Part shown: positions 55,189 through 64,000 of the stretch, in pieces | Numbering within the stretch: position 1 is the stretch's first letter | How the letters are laid out: each line of letters starts with the position of its first letter | Assembly (NCBI GenBank): GCA_012840135.1 | Contig: DUMA01000023.1 | Span: 62,001-126,000, forward strand | DNA length: 64,000 bases | Reading direction: 5' to 3' | Origin: Thermoanaerobacterales bacterium | GTDB lineage: Bacteria; Bacillota; Thermosediminibacteria; Thermosediminibacterales; Tepidanaerobacteraceae | Made by a program: the position numbers and the translations under genes | Notes under the pieces: model-generated | Told to the model about the DNA's origin: nothing | The model's database searches: none | The model's input: the letters and a program-made list of their open reading frames with translations, nothing else

Positions 55189-55728
55189 CTATAGCACTAT
55201 TCCTCCGAGCGAATGGGTAAGATACGCAAAGGTGGTGCCGAGAAAAGCTCCGCTCAATACATCAGAGGGATAATGCATGCCCGTATATATCCGTGATATG
55301 CCAACCATTGCAGCCAGAGAATATGTCAGGATACTGTAAGAGGGAAAATAAATCGACAAAATCACCGCCATCGAAAAACCTGCAGTGGTATGCCCTGATG
55401 GAAAAGAATAATCCTTGAGCAGCCTGCTCCAGAATAAATTAACCTCAGGCAGCACCATATATGGTCTTTTGCGGTAAATCTTCCTCTTGAAAAGCTGTAC
55501 AATGCCCTGGCTTCCCGTTATGGTTATGAAAGCCTCGGTGGCAGCAGTCTTTGTATCTTTTTGGCCAAAGATATAGAGGAGAAAACATAAAAGCAAGGTG
55601 AAGATAGCCCCACCCAGGTGTGTGATTCGGGGCATTATAAGGTCCAAAGCTTTGCATCTCATTCTCTGGTTAAAATATACAAATATCTTTGCATCTTTCT
55701 GATAAAGATAGTTCCATAGACCTTTCAA
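55189..55728 (-). CDS. PAP2 family membrane phosphatase
   Basis: About 179 residues with five to six membrane segments. Phosphatase motifs are KRKIYRKRPYMVL, FPSGHTTAGFSMAVILSIYF and SRIYTGMHYPSDVLSGAFLG, complete with catalytic His residues. It may act on undecaprenyl pyrophosphate or phosphatidate. The TTG at 55728 has GGGGGA 6 nt upstream; an ATG at 55746 is in frame but has a poor ribosome site. Next to a lipid glycosyltransferase gene, so lipid metabolism is plausible. Confidence 0.9.
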   Translation of the reverse strand: MKGLWNYLYQKDAKIFVYFNQRMRCKALDLIMPRITHLGGAIFTLLLCFLLYIFGQKDTKTAATEAFITITGSQGIVQLFKRKIYRKRPYMVLPEVNLFWSRLLKDYSFPSGHTTAGFSMAVILSIYFPSYSILTYSLAAMVGISRIYTGMHYPSDVLSGAFLGTTFAYLTHSLGGIVL

Positions 55729-55754
55729 AAGGAGTCCCCCTTGCATTCAACTGA

Positions 55755-56168
55755 TTAATCTACCACTTCCACCTGAATCCCGCTCATTTCTACCTCTTTT
55801 ATCAGCGGATTGATAACTTCACCATGTTTTTGAATTTCAAAAGCCGAGCGTAGAGATTTTCCTACGACAATATGGGTTATTTTATTGTTTTTTGCAAAAT
55901 CAGCCAGAGTATTGTATATTTTCTCTCCCGATAAAATTGAAACGGTTCCTCCCAAATTTTTTGCAGTTTCAAACAGTTCCAATAAAATTTTGTGTTCCTT
56001 TAATTCACGATTCAATTCCTGCCTTTTGTTTACATAGATCACCACAAACTGCCCGCCCACTTCTTTGGCCCTGGCAGCTCCCCTTTCTATCAATCTCTCG
56101 CAGCTTCTTTGGGGTGTAACACAGACCATTATTCTGTGCTCAACTCCAGGGTCAAATAAGACCATCAT
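55755..56168 (-). CDS. universal stress protein/KdpD USP-like domain protein
   Basis: About 137 residues. HRIMVCVTPQRSCERLIERG, GGQFVVIYVNKRQELNREL, and the nucleotide-binding-like ITHIVVGKSLRSAFE indicate a USP fold most like the KdpD USP domain. It stands alone with no kdp genes nearby. The ATG at 56168 has GGGGAG 5 nt upstream. Function not assigned. Confidence 0.75.
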   Translation of the reverse strand: MMVLFDPGVEHRIMVCVTPQRSCERLIERGAARAKEVGGQFVVIYVNKRQELNRELKEHKILLELFETAKNLGGTVSILSGEKIYNTLADFAKNNKITHIVVGKSLRSAFEIQKHGEVINPLIKEVEMSGIQVEVVD

Positions 56169-56260
56169 GGCAGCTCCCCTTTCGTTCAATTTTAAAGAAC
56201 TCCGTACTTAATTATATATGATAATTACAGGTTGTGCAATGAATAAAATTGATCTGCAAA

Positions 56261-56303
56261 AAATAATACCGGTGTAAAGAGTATTCATACTGTTTTACAC
56301 CGG
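56261..56303 (-). terminator. terminator of the decarboxylase gene
   Basis: CCGGTGTAAA and TTTACACCGG form a 10-bp stem (56269-56278 with 56294-56303); on the minus strand it is followed by TATTATTTTTT, 22 nt after the stop. Confidence 0.8.
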
Positions 56304-56324
56304 ACCTGTCACCGAAATCAGTGT

Positions 56325-57776
56325 TTACTTAATTATGTTAATATATTTCAGTTCCCTGTCTTCCATGCCTTGAATAAGACCGCCGGCCTCTTTTATCATC
56401 AAAATTTCATCGATTATGTCGCCGGTGATTATTTCTCCCGGACAAATGATGGTTATGCCAGGAGGATATGCCATAATCATCTCTCCGGAGATCCTGCCGG
56501 CAGACTCCTTGAAAGGATGCCGCCTCTTTTCACTATAAAAGGCCTCTTTGGGCAATAAAGCCAGTTCGGGAATTGGAAGATCTGGAACGGGAGGCAGCTT
56601 CTTTTTATTTGGTCCCTGCAAATGGCGGGGTATGTTGGACAGCGCTTTTACAAGAGCCGAAACCGTGCTTTTGCTGTCTCCTATGCTCACGACAGCCAGT
56701 ATATTGTAAAAATCCGACAGTTCCACCTGGATATTGAATTTCTCCCGGAGCATTTTTGATGCAGTAAAACCCGTTATACCAAGGTCTTTCACATTAATAC
56801 ATAATTTCGTGGGATCCAGGGTAAAACCTTCATATAGTTCCAAAACTTCGCTGCCCATGCAATAAAGCCCTTGGATGGCATTTATCTTATATCGTGCCCA
56901 CTGGGCAAGACTGATGGTCTTCGACATGAGATTGCGACCATTTTGAGCCATATTTTTTCTTGCCACATCGAGAGAGGCCAGGAGAATATAAGAAGGACTG
57001 GTAGTCTGTGATAGGTTGAGAATGGATTTAACGTAACCGGGCGAAAACCTCTTGCCCTTTAGAAACAGCATGGAACTCTGTGTGAGGGATCCGGCCAGTT
57101 TATGGGTACTGGAAGCAGCAAGGTCGGCTCCTGCTTCCATGGCAGATACCGGAAGACTCTCATGAAACCTAAGGTGAGCCCCGTGAGCTTCATCCACCAG
57201 TACGGCCATGTCATTGTCGTGGGCCAGTCTAGCCAGATCGATTAGGGGGCTGGCTATTCCATAGTATGTAGTGTTTATAATGAAAAGAGCTTTTGCACCG
57301 GGGTTTTTTCTGATGGCGCCTGCCACTTCATTCAATGTAATTCCCATGGTAATGCCAAATTCCTCATTGATCTCCGGCCTTAAGTATACCGGTTCCGCTC
57401 CACTAAGTATGATTGAACTGATGACGGATTTGTGGGCATTCCTGGGAATCAATATCTTGTCTCCTTCACGGCATGCCGCCATAATCATGGCCTGTATTCC
57501 TGAAGAAGTACCGTTGACCAAAAAAAAAGCCCGGTCTGCACCAAAGGCTTCGGCGGCCAGCGCCTCAGCATCTTTAATCACTCCGGTAGGGTTCATGATG
57601 CTGTCCAGATCCGGCATGATGGTAAGATCTATGTTCATGGCATTTTTGCCTATGAATTCCGTAAATTCAGGATTCCCTCTGCCGTGCTTGTGACCGGGCA
57701 CATGAAAGGATATGGTATTCTCATTCATGTAGTTTTTCAGCGCATCGAAAATGGGAGTATTTTCTTGCGAAAGCAT
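56325..57776 (-). CDS. Orn/Lys/Arg decarboxylase family PLP enzyme (SpeA-like)
   Basis: 483 residues. HVPGHKHGRGNPEFTEFIGK near the start, FLVNGTSSGIQAMIMAACRE, VLVDEAHGAHLRFHESLPVS, the PLP Lys in SSTHKLAGSLTQSSMLF, and a C-terminal domain with AYPPGITIICPGEIITGDII. This is the short Gram-positive form (Bacillus SpeA/YaaO type). Arginine decarboxylation to agmatine for polyamines is likely, lysine possible. GGGTGAT precedes the ATG. Confidence 0.9.
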   Translation of the reverse strand: MLSQENTPIFDALKNYMNENTISFHVPGHKHGRGNPEFTEFIGKNAMNIDLTIMPDLDSIMNPTGVIKDAEALAAEAFGADRAFFLVNGTSSGIQAMIMAACREGDKILIPRNAHKSVISSIILSGAEPVYLRPEINEEFGITMGITLNEVAGAIRKNPGAKALFIINTTYYGIASPLIDLARLAHDNDMAVLVDEAHGAHLRFHESLPVSAMEAGADLAASSTHKLAGSLTQSSMLFLKGKRFSPGYVKSILNLSQTTSPSYILLASLDVARKNMAQNGRNLMSKTISLAQWARYKINAIQGLYCMGSEVLELYEGFTLDPTKLCINVKDLGITGFTASKMLREKFNIQVELSDFYNILAVVSIGDSKSTVSALVKALSNIPRHLQGPNKKKLPPVPDLPIPELALLPKEAFYSEKRRHPFKESAGRISGEMIMAYPPGITIICPGEIITGDIIDEILMIKEAGGLIQGMEDRELKYINIIK

Positions 57777-57863
57777 AATATCACCCGCTTACATTTTGTT
57801 TTAAGATTTGATGTCATCATTTCCACTGCTCTGAAATTATTTTCCCCTGTTTTACGGGTTTCA

Positions 57864-58469
57864 TTATGCGGTGATTGTAAATTCCAGGCTTAATCTTATG
57901 CCAGGCGTTGCAAGATTCCAACCGGTAATTGTGTAATTGCCAGGCCTCACCAGCATGTCATCGGTTTTTTGGTCCCAAACAACCCTGTAAACTTTTTCCT
58001 CACCGGGCTGAAGGGTATCGGAGGTGACCACCTGAGCAAAAAACTGATCTCTCGACCATTGCCATATAAGATTGCCGTCCCTCGTTACCCTGAAATCTAC
58101 TTTTTGTGTCGTCCTGTAGGTAAGGGTCAGAGGCACTGACAGTATATTTTTCTTGCGAAGCCTTATCGTAACAGGTTCGCCCATTTTATAGACTGCCCTG
58201 TTCAGGCTCATGGTGTATTCCACGCCATCAAAGGTCCTGGTAACCGTCGGCCTCCTCGGAGCTGGGGGTGCCGGAGGTGGCGGAGATGGCGGACACGGCG
58301 CCGCCGGAGGAGCCCCGGGGATTTCCACTGGAATCAGAAGGACCTGACCTGCAAATATGATATCGGGATCCTTTAGGTTGTTTGCTTCCATAATAGCTTT
58401 TACAGTAGTGTTGAATCTTTCGGCAATGGCAGAAAGGGTATCTCCCGAGCGCACCAGATAGCGAATCAT
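57864..58469 (-). CDS. LysM protein with BsuPI-like domain
   Basis: About 201 residues. An N-terminal LysM (IRYLVRSGDTLSAIAERFNT to AGQVLLIPVEIPG) binds peptidoglycan or chitin-like glycans. A Pro-rich linker (residues about 52-75) joins a BsuPI-type Ig-like domain (intracellular proteinase inhibitor fold). No signal peptide is apparent, so it may be exported by another route or be a spore-coat-type protein. The ATG at 58469 has AAAGGAGG. Proteinase inhibition is not shown. Confidence 0.82.
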   Translation of the reverse strand: MIRYLVRSGDTLSAIAERFNTTVKAIMEANNLKDPDIIFAGQVLLIPVEIPGAPPAAPCPPSPPPPAPPAPRRPTVTRTFDGVEYTMSLNRAVYKMGEPVTIRLRKKNILSVPLTLTYRTTQKVDFRVTRDGNLIWQWSRDQFFAQVVTSDTLQPGEEKVYRVVWDQKTDDMLVRPGNYTITGWNLATPGIRLSLEFTITA

Positions 58470-58542
58470 GGAAAAGCCTCCTTTCAAATTATAGTAATCT
58501 AACAATATATTTTATGTAAGCTGCAGTGTCATTGTGAAGATA

Positions 58543-58579
58543 AAAAAAGCGACGGGCAAAATATATCTTCACCCATCGC
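58543..58579 (-). terminator. terminator of the acidic-repeat protein gene
   Basis: GCGATGGG and CCCGTCGC arms in minus-strand RNA pair with one U-G, followed by TTTTTTT. It lies about 70 nt after the stop at 58648. Confidence 0.65.
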
Positions 58580-58647
58580 AAAGCTTTATACCCGCATGCA
58601 ATAAAGGTGGGGCCGATCCCGGCGGGAAACCAACTCGATATCATGCT

Positions 58648-59760
58648 TTAATATGTATAATCCCAGTCAAAATATACGTTTCCGGATGAACTCACATCAA
58701 AGTCGGCCATGGTGTCGCCATCCTGGTTTATTATCTCTCCCGACACATCGTAATCCTCAAACATATCCAAAGTATAGTCTACTATATCTTCGATCCACTC
58801 TTCCGCATCATCGGTTTCTTTAACATTATCCCATTCGTCTCCGTATTCAGATGTATCAACAATTATTGTAATATAGATTTCTTCGTCATTCTCGTCCCCT
58901 TCGACGCTTATATCCGCCGTCATGTCACCGAAATCGGAATTGTAATCATCAAGGTTCTGACCGTACATGTCATTCAGATCATCTTCAAGATCGTCAAAAT
59001 CCTCCGAACTATGTTTGAAATTTACATCCAGGTTGCTGCCGGATGCCTCAAATTCCACCAGGGTCTCATCTTCATCCGTATCTACTATGGTGCCCGAAAA
59101 ATCTGCGTTAGGATATTCATCCTGCACATAATCGTAGATATCATTCAGCCAGTCTTCAATATCATTCTGATCCGTAGAATCCCACCTGGTACCGTAATCG
59201 GACAGGTCTATTTCAATAGTCAATTCCAGATCGTCTTCGTCGCCATCCACATCGTAGTCGAAATCCATTCTTTCCCATCTTGAATACTTATCGTACAGGT
59301 AGTCTTCCAGTTCCTTTGCAGGGTCCTTTTGTTTTTCTTCCTCCAGGTTCTTTATGGTGGACTCTAATTCGCCAATTCTTACACCAAGGTAAGCATTTTG
59401 CTGCCTCAGCTGCACAAGTTCGGCATCCTTTTGTGAAAGCTGATTTTTCAGGTCAGCTATCTGTTGCTGCAAAGCCTGATTTTGCTGTGCATTGCTTGTG
59501 ATCACCACCGCCTTCTGGTTGCTATCCCAGTAAACATTGGCTCCCAGGCCTGTGCTTACAAGCCGTATGGGCACATATGTAGTGTTATCGTAAATAAAAG
59601 GTTCCGGAGTGCTGGCCTGCTGCTTCCCATTCACAATAACTTTGATATTGTTGAAATACGCCTTTATATTCTTCATACCGCTGGAAGCCTGTACCGATGA
59701 ACTGAATATCAACACAAAGGAGATTATAACGGCAAGCACTGCAAAATGTTTACCCCTCAT
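58648..59760 (-). CDS. secreted CuAO_N-like protein with duplicated acidic domain
   Basis: 370 residues. Signal peptide (residues 1-25), a copper amine oxidase N-terminal-like domain (VIVNGKQQASTPEPFIYDNT and TTYVPIRLVSTGLGANVYWD), a coiled coil (about 92-142) and then two copies of a roughly 70-residue very acidic domain. Copy one has IDLSDYGTRWDST and copy two VDTSEYGDEWDNV with parallel downstream parts (DFSGTIVDTDEDETL and DVSGEIINQDGDTM). Despite its name the N-domain is a common extracellular stalk and implies no oxidase. The acidic pairs could bind calcium (inference). Shine-Dalgarno GGAGG. Confidence 0.85.
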   Translation of the reverse strand: MRGKHFAVLAVIISFVLIFSSSVQASSGMKNIKAYFNNIKVIVNGKQQASTPEPFIYDNTTYVPIRLVSTGLGANVYWDSNQKAVVITSNAQQNQALQQQIADLKNQLSQKDAELVQLRQQNAYLGVRIGELESTIKNLEEEKQKDPAKELEDYLYDKYSRWERMDFDYDVDGDEDDLELTIEIDLSDYGTRWDSTDQNDIEDWLNDIYDYVQDEYPNADFSGTIVDTDEDETLVEFEASGSNLDVNFKHSSEDFDDLEDDLNDMYGQNLDDYNSDFGDMTADISVEGDENDEEIYITIIVDTSEYGDEWDNVKETDDAEEWIEDIVDYTLDMFEDYDVSGEIINQDGDTMADFDVSSSGNVYFDWDYTY

Positions 59761-59916
59761 AACAAGACCTCCGTTAATTATTCATCCCGTAAATTAACTT
59801 TTTACATATAGGGATGTAATTCTAATACTTCTAGATAGGAACAGAAAATCCTTCATAATTTCTAATATTTTTAAAAAAAATGGACCTTTGCGACCGAAGT
59901 ATTGTTTGAAAAAACT

Positions 59917-62304
59917 TCAGGACGGGTATATGTTCATCTGCTCCTCCTGGCCTTTTTCCATGTCGGGAATGTGCTTTTCAGGCGCATCTTTCAGTGCTTT
60001 TTCCACCACCTCATCCATGTTGTTCACGAATATAAAGCAAAGAGTGTCCTTTACATGCTGGGGCACTTCTTCCAGGTCCTTGGTGTTTTCTTCGGGAAGT
60101 ATTATGGTCTTTATGCCAGCCCTGTGGGCTGCCAGTACCTTTTCTTTTATGCCTCCTACTGGCAATACCCGGCCTCGAAGGGTTATCTCTCCGGTCATGG
60201 CCACCGTCCTGTCAACCGGTTTACCCGACAGTGCCGAAATCAGCGCACAGGCCATGGTAATGCCTGCCGATGGTCCATCTTTGGGTATGGCGCCTTCGGG
60301 CACGTGTATGTGAATATCGTATTTTTCGTGGAAATCTTCATCTATGTTAAGTTCTTCTACCCTGGACCTTACATAGCTGTACCCGGCATGGGCCGACTCC
60401 TGCATCACGTCTCCCAGCTTTCCGGTAAGTATCAACTTCCCCTTGCCTTTCATCACCGTCACTTCAATGCTGAGGATGTCGCCCCCCACTTCGGTCCAGG
60501 CAAGGCCTGTGGCGACCCCCACCAGGTCCTGCTTTTCCAGGACGCCATAGTGAAACCTGGGTTTGCCCAGGAATTTCTCCACCATAGTTGAATCCACATC
60601 TACAGATTTTTTTTCACCTTCAACTATGGCTTTGGCTACTTTTCGGCATATGTTGGCAATCTCCCGCTCCAGATTTCTCACGCCGGCTTCCCGAGTATAG
60701 CTGCGGATGATCTTCAACAAACCATCATTAGTAAAGGCGATCTTTTCCGGAGGAAGACCGTGCTCCTTCAATTGTTTCGGAATGAGGTGTCTTTTTGCTA
60801 TCTCGAGCTTCTCATCTTCCGTATATCCCGGAATAGTAACGATTTCCATGCGATCAAGCAGGGGCCTTGGAATGTTGTAAATGTTGTTGGCCGTGGTAAT
60901 AAACAGCACTTTGGATAAATCAAAGGGCAGCTCCACGTAATGGTCGGAGAAGCTGTTATTCTGCTCCGGGTCCAGCACTTCCAGAAGAGCTGCCGACGGA
61001 TCGCCACGAAAATCGGCGCTCATTTTATCTATCTCATCCAGCAAAAATACGGGATTTCTTGAACCTGCCTGTTTCATGCCCTGTATAATTCTTCCCGGCA
61101 ATGCCCCCACATAGGTCCTCCTGTGTCCCCTTATCTCCGCTTCATCCCTCACACCGCCAAGAGAAACCCTTACAAATTTCCGATCCATGGCTTTTGCAAT
61201 AGACCTGGCCAGAGATGTTTTGCCGACCCCCGGAGGTCCCACAAGGCACAAAATGGGCCCCTTAATTCCTCCGGAAAGTTTTCTCACGGCCAGAAATTCA
61301 AGAATTCGCTCCTTAACTTTTTCAAGACCGTAATGTTCCATATCCAGTATTTTTTCTGCGGCCTTTATGTCTACGCTATCTTCGGTAAGAATGTTCCACG
61401 GCAGGGAAACAAGCCAGTCCAGATACGTTCTTATAACGGATATTTCTGCAGAGGCAGGCGGCATCTTTTCCATGCGGCTTACTTCTTTTAGCATCTTTTC
61501 CTCAAGTTCTTCCGAAAGCCCCATGGCTTTTATCTTTTCCCGGTATTCTTCCGCTTCTATGGTTCTTTCATCCTGCTGGCCCAACTCCTTTTGTATGGCC
61601 CTCATCTGCTCCCGGAGATAGTATTCCTTCTGGGATTTTTCTATCTGCTTTTTTACCCTGTTATTTATCCTTCTTTCAATTTCCAGGATTTCCAGCTCCT
61701 GGGATATCATCTGAAACAGCAATTCCAGCCTTTTTTTAAAAGAAAGAGTTTCGAGAATCTTCTGCTTGTCCTCGATTTTGATGGCCAGTTGCGATGCCAC
61801 CGTGTCTGCAAACCGGCCGGGGTTTGTCACACCGCTCAGTGATACTATCACATCCGGCGGCAGCTTTCTGGTGAGATCCATATAACGTTCAAAAAGGCTC
61901 ATGACGCTTCTCATCAGAGCCTCTTCTTCAGGAGTGGCTTTTTCATCACCCTCGAAGATTTCCTCAATCCTGACTTTGAAAAAAGGTTCTGTTTGAACGT
62001 ATTCTTTTATCACTGCCCTGTTAAGACCTTCTATCAATACCCTTATGGTATCCTGAGGCATTTTCAAAAGCTGTTTGATTTTGGCCACCGTTCCGGCGGC
62101 ATATATTTCATCTTCATCGGGAAAATCAGTTTTAGCGTCTTTCTGAGCCACCAGCAAAATCTTCTGGTCCATTATCATGGCTTCTTCCAGAGCGCCTATC
62201 GACTTGTCCCGTCCTACGTCAAAGTGAAGCACCATGTTTGGAAAAACCAAAAGGCCCCTAAGGGGCAGCAGAGGTATGGTGCGAACTGCCTCGAATTTAA
62301 TCAC
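59917..62304 (-). CDS. lon: ATP-dependent protease LonA
   Basis: 795 residues. N-terminal substrate domain ([20 protein letters not shown]), AAA+ with Walker [21 protein letters not shown] and Walker [13 protein letters not shown], and a C-terminal Ser/Lys protease domain: catalytic Ser in [20 protein letters not shown] and Lys in [20 protein letters not shown]. Degrades misfolded and regulatory proteins. The GTG at 62304 has GGGGGA at 6 nt. LonB lies 115 nt upstream in the same direction, as in Bacillus. Confidence 0.97.
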   Translation of the reverse strand: MIKFEAVRTIPLLPLRGLLVFPNMVLHFDVGRDKSIGALEEAMIMDQKILLVAQKDAKTDFPDEDEIYAAGTVAKIKQLLKMPQDTIRVLIEGLNRAVIKEYVQTEPFFKVRIEEIFEGDEKATPEEEALMRSVMSLFERYMDLTRKLPPDVIVSLSGVTNPGRFADTVASQLAIKIEDKQKILETLSFKKRLELLFQMISQELEILEIERRINNRVKKQIEKSQKEYYLREQMRAIQKELGQQDERTIEAEEYREKIKAMGLSEELEEKMLKEVSRMEKMPPASAEISVIRTYLDWLVSLPWNILTEDSVDIKAAEKILDMEHYGLEKVKERILEFLAVRKLSGGIKGPILCLVGPPGVGKTSLARSIAKAMDRKFVRVSLGGVRDEAEIRGHRRTYVGALPGRIIQGMKQAGSRNPVFLLDEIDKMSADFRGDPSAALLEVLDPEQNNSFSDHYVELPFDLSKVLFITTANNIYNIPRPLLDRMEIVTIPGYTEDEKLEIAKRHLIPKQLKEHGLPPEKIAFTNDGLLKIIRSYTREAGVRNLEREIANICRKVAKAIVEGEKKSVDVDSTMVEKFLGKPRFHYGVLEKQDLVGVATGLAWTEVGGDILSIEVTVMKGKGKLILTGKLGDVMQESAHAGYSYVRSRVEELNIDEDFHEKYDIHIHVPEGAIPKDGPSAGITMACALISALSGKPVDRTVAMTGEITLRGRVLPVGGIKEKVLAAHRAGIKTIILPEENTKDLEEVPQHVKDTLCFIFVNNMDEVVEKALKDAPEKHIPDMEKGQEEQMNIYPS

Positions 62305-62418
62305 AAATATTCCCCCTACAAACTCACCTTTTTAATATCTATTCTATAAAAATTCACCAATTCCTTCCCATTCAAAGCAAAATAACAGGAGGGGCCGCAG
62401 AGAAAGACGGGAGCCTTT

Positions 62419-63999
62419 CTATTCCGATATTCGGCTTCCCGCTTTTGATAACAGCGGCAGGTTTAACTGGTGCGCCGGTAAATCTTCACGGTGGTATCGA
62501 TCTGCCGTGCTGCGTTTATCAAAAATCAATGCGTGCTCCATTACTTCTTCGATCCTTTCTATCGGTATTATCTTCAAGTCTATGGTCTTAAACATTTCCT
62601 GCCAGTTTTCCCTGGGGATGATGACAGTCTTTACCCCCGCCCTGCGAGCCGCCTCGATCTTTGGTATAACGCCCCCGATGGGCTTCACATAACCCCTTAC
62701 AGAAAGTTCTCCCGTCATGGCAACTTCATTGTTCACAGGCATATTTGTTATGGCCGAGTAAATCGACGTGGCTATGGTTACACCGGCGGACGGGCCATCG
62801 ATGGGAACACCGCCGGGAAAATTGAGGTGTATGTCATAATCCCTGGGGTCTACATCCAGATATTTCCGGAGCACCGTAATCACATTGTCCACCGATCCCC
62901 TGGCAGTACCCTTCCTCCTGAGTCTGTGAACATTACCCCCCATTTCTTCTTCTTCCACAACTCCTGTAACTGAAAGAGTTCCACGGCCCTTTTCGGTAAG
63001 AATGGCAGTTGTTTCAATTTCAAGCAGGGTGCCCATGTTGGGGCCGTAAACCGCCAGTCCGTAAGCAAGGCCTATCTGTGGCGTGGAACTTACCTTCTTC
63101 TCGGGTCTCGGCGGATACTGCCCGCTGTTTATGACCCATTCCACATCTCTGGCTTCCAGCCTTCTCCTGTTCTCGGTCATGGCAAGGCCTGCCGCCATCT
63201 GGATGATATTTACCGCTTCACGCCCATTGGTGGCGTATTTTTTTATGATATTAAGAGACAAATCGTCCATTTCAAAGTTTATTTTTTTGACAGCATTTCT
63301 TGCTATTATGCCAATGTCTTCAGGAGAAAGTGGCTGGAAAAATATTTCCAGGCATCTCGAACGAATGGCCGGGGGGATTTCCTCAGGGGTCCTCGTGGTG
63401 GCTCCGATGAGCCGGAAATCTGCAGGCAGGCCATTTTGAAAGATCTCATGTATGTGCCTCGGGATATTTGTATCCTCACTACTATAATAGGCACTTTCGA
63501 GAAAGACCTTGCGATCTTCCAGCACCTTCAGCAGCTTGTTCATCTGTATAGGGTGAAGTTCTCCAATCTCATCTATAAATAAAACTCCTCCGTGAGCCTT
63601 TGTTACGGCGCCCGGCTTTGGCTGGGGTATGCCCGCAATCCCCAGCGGCCCCGCTCCCTGATATATGGGGTCGTGGACCGAACCTATCAGTGGGTCCGCT
63701 ATACCCCTCTCATCAAACCTGGCAATGGTGGCATCCACTTCCACGAATTTAGCATCAGGCTTGAATGGGGACCCCGGAGTCCTCTTGGCCTCTTCCAGCA
63801 CCAGCCTGGCCGCCGCCGTTTTACCTATACCAGGCGGACCGTATATTATAACGTGCTGGGGATTGGGGCCGCACAGAGCCGCCCTCAGAGCCTTCAGGCC
63901 ATCGGCTTGCCCTACAATTTCTTCAAAGGAAGCCGGTCGCGTTTTTTCCGCCAGAGGCTGGGTGAGGGATATCTCCCTCATCTTCTGAAGCTTATCCAT
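62419..63999 (-). CDS. lonB: ATP-dependent protease LonB (5' end probably outside window)
   Basis: 526 residues are visible. Walker A YGPPGIGKTAAARLVLEEAK, GGVLFIDEIGELHPIQMNKL, sensor IGATTRTPEEIPPAIRSRC, and protease Ser in PIDGPSAGVTIATSIYSAIT with Lys in IGGVIPKIEAARRAGVKTVI. LonB is the sporulation-associated relative with an N-terminal membrane anchor; that segment is not seen, and the ATG at 63999 is at the window edge, so the true start is probably upstream. The last 11 residues (SKAGSRISE region) are encoded by sequence similar to an intergenic repeat at 14311-14342. Confidence 0.94.
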   Translation of the reverse strand: MDKLQKMREISLTQPLAEKTRPASFEEIVGQADGLKALRAALCGPNPQHVIIYGPPGIGKTAAARLVLEEAKRTPGSPFKPDAKFVEVDATIARFDERGIADPLIGSVHDPIYQGAGPLGIAGIPQPKPGAVTKAHGGVLFIDEIGELHPIQMNKLLKVLEDRKVFLESAYYSSEDTNIPRHIHEIFQNGLPADFRLIGATTRTPEEIPPAIRSRCLEIFFQPLSPEDIGIIARNAVKKINFEMDDLSLNIIKKYATNGREAVNIIQMAAGLAMTENRRRLEARDVEWVINSGQYPPRPEKKVSSTPQIGLAYGLAVYGPNMGTLLEIETTAILTEKGRGTLSVTGVVEEEEMGGNVHRLRRKGTARGSVDNVITVLRKYLDVDPRDYDIHLNFPGGVPIDGPSAGVTIATSIYSAITNMPVNNEVAMTGELSVRGYVKPIGGVIPKIEAARRAGVKTVIIPRENWQEMFKTIDLKIIPIERIEEVMEHALIFDKRSTADRYHREDLPAHQLNLPLLSKAGSRISE

Positions 64000-64000
64000 T

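Overview
The window looks like the chromosome of an anaerobic, spore-lineage Firmicute of the class Clostridia, possibly a thermophile of the Thermosediminibacter/Thermoanaerobacterales type. The evidence is as follows: spore maturation genes spmA and spmB and the sporulation-type protease LonB; low-GC Gram-positive ribosome binding sites with frequent GTG and TTG starts; a selenocysteine-dependent glycine reductase operon; a T-box leader before ileS; and a tandem glycine riboswitch. The genus is inference. No rRNA, tRNA, CRISPR array or intact insertion sequence was seen.

Layout. 1-408: LemA-like membrane protein, cut by the window edge. 618-4191 (+): a TAXI-type TRAP transporter (binding protein, DUF1850 protein, fused permease). 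4418-6618 (-): a GlnK/GlnL-like two-component pair. 6819-9651 (-): an ABC importer of the nitrate/sulfonate/taurine class. 9851-16979 (-): promoter, tandem glycine riboswitch, terminator, then trxA-grdE-grdA-grdB-grdC-grdD. This operon encodes Stickland-type glycine reductase; grdA and grdB each contain an in-frame TGA read as selenocysteine. 17117-18484: a decayed YdjM-like gene and an sdpR/sdpI-type pair. 18591-25894: a small Cys protein, OGG glycosylase, nitroreductase, ileS with its T-box, a ferritin-like/VIT1 fusion protein and a GntR regulator. 25980-31638 (-): a hexuronate locus, uxuB-dctPQM-uxuA, with the gntR gene at its end and a perfect palindrome lying over the uxuB promoter.

31818-32510: a coiled-coil protein built of 18-residue repeats. 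32831-40712 (-): cheB, a P1 peptidase, a LevR-type sigma-54 activator, then a sigma-54 (-24/-12) promoter driving a cellobiose-class PTS (IIC, IIB, IIA) and an uncharacterised enzyme. 40800-47581: housekeeping genes (rarA, acylphosphatase, a truncated Uma2 gene, threonine aldolase, a TtcA-like protein, spmA/spmB, an L,D-transpeptidase). 47708-47908: a PIN-domain remnant. 48029-64000: phosphofructokinase with pyrophosphate-type motifs, ligA, pcrA, a YerC-like regulator, an MGDG-synthase-like glycosyltransferase, PAP2 phosphatase, a USP-like protein, an Orn/Lys/Arg decarboxylase, two secreted or envelope-type proteins, lonA and the 5'-incomplete lonB.

How it fits together. The cell would ferment amino acids (glycine reductase, threonine aldolase producing glycine) and sugars or sugar acids (PTS, uxu locus, glycolysis). 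Several systems carry visible control: riboswitch, T-box, sigma-54 and operator palindromes. No complete unknown system is evident. The least explained items are the hairpin that appears to bridge a distant Shine-Dalgarno sequence at the DUF1850 gene, the sigma-54 PTS cluster with its unknown enzyme and translationally coupled peptidase-regulator pair, the 18-residue-repeat protein, and the duplicated acidic domain protein.
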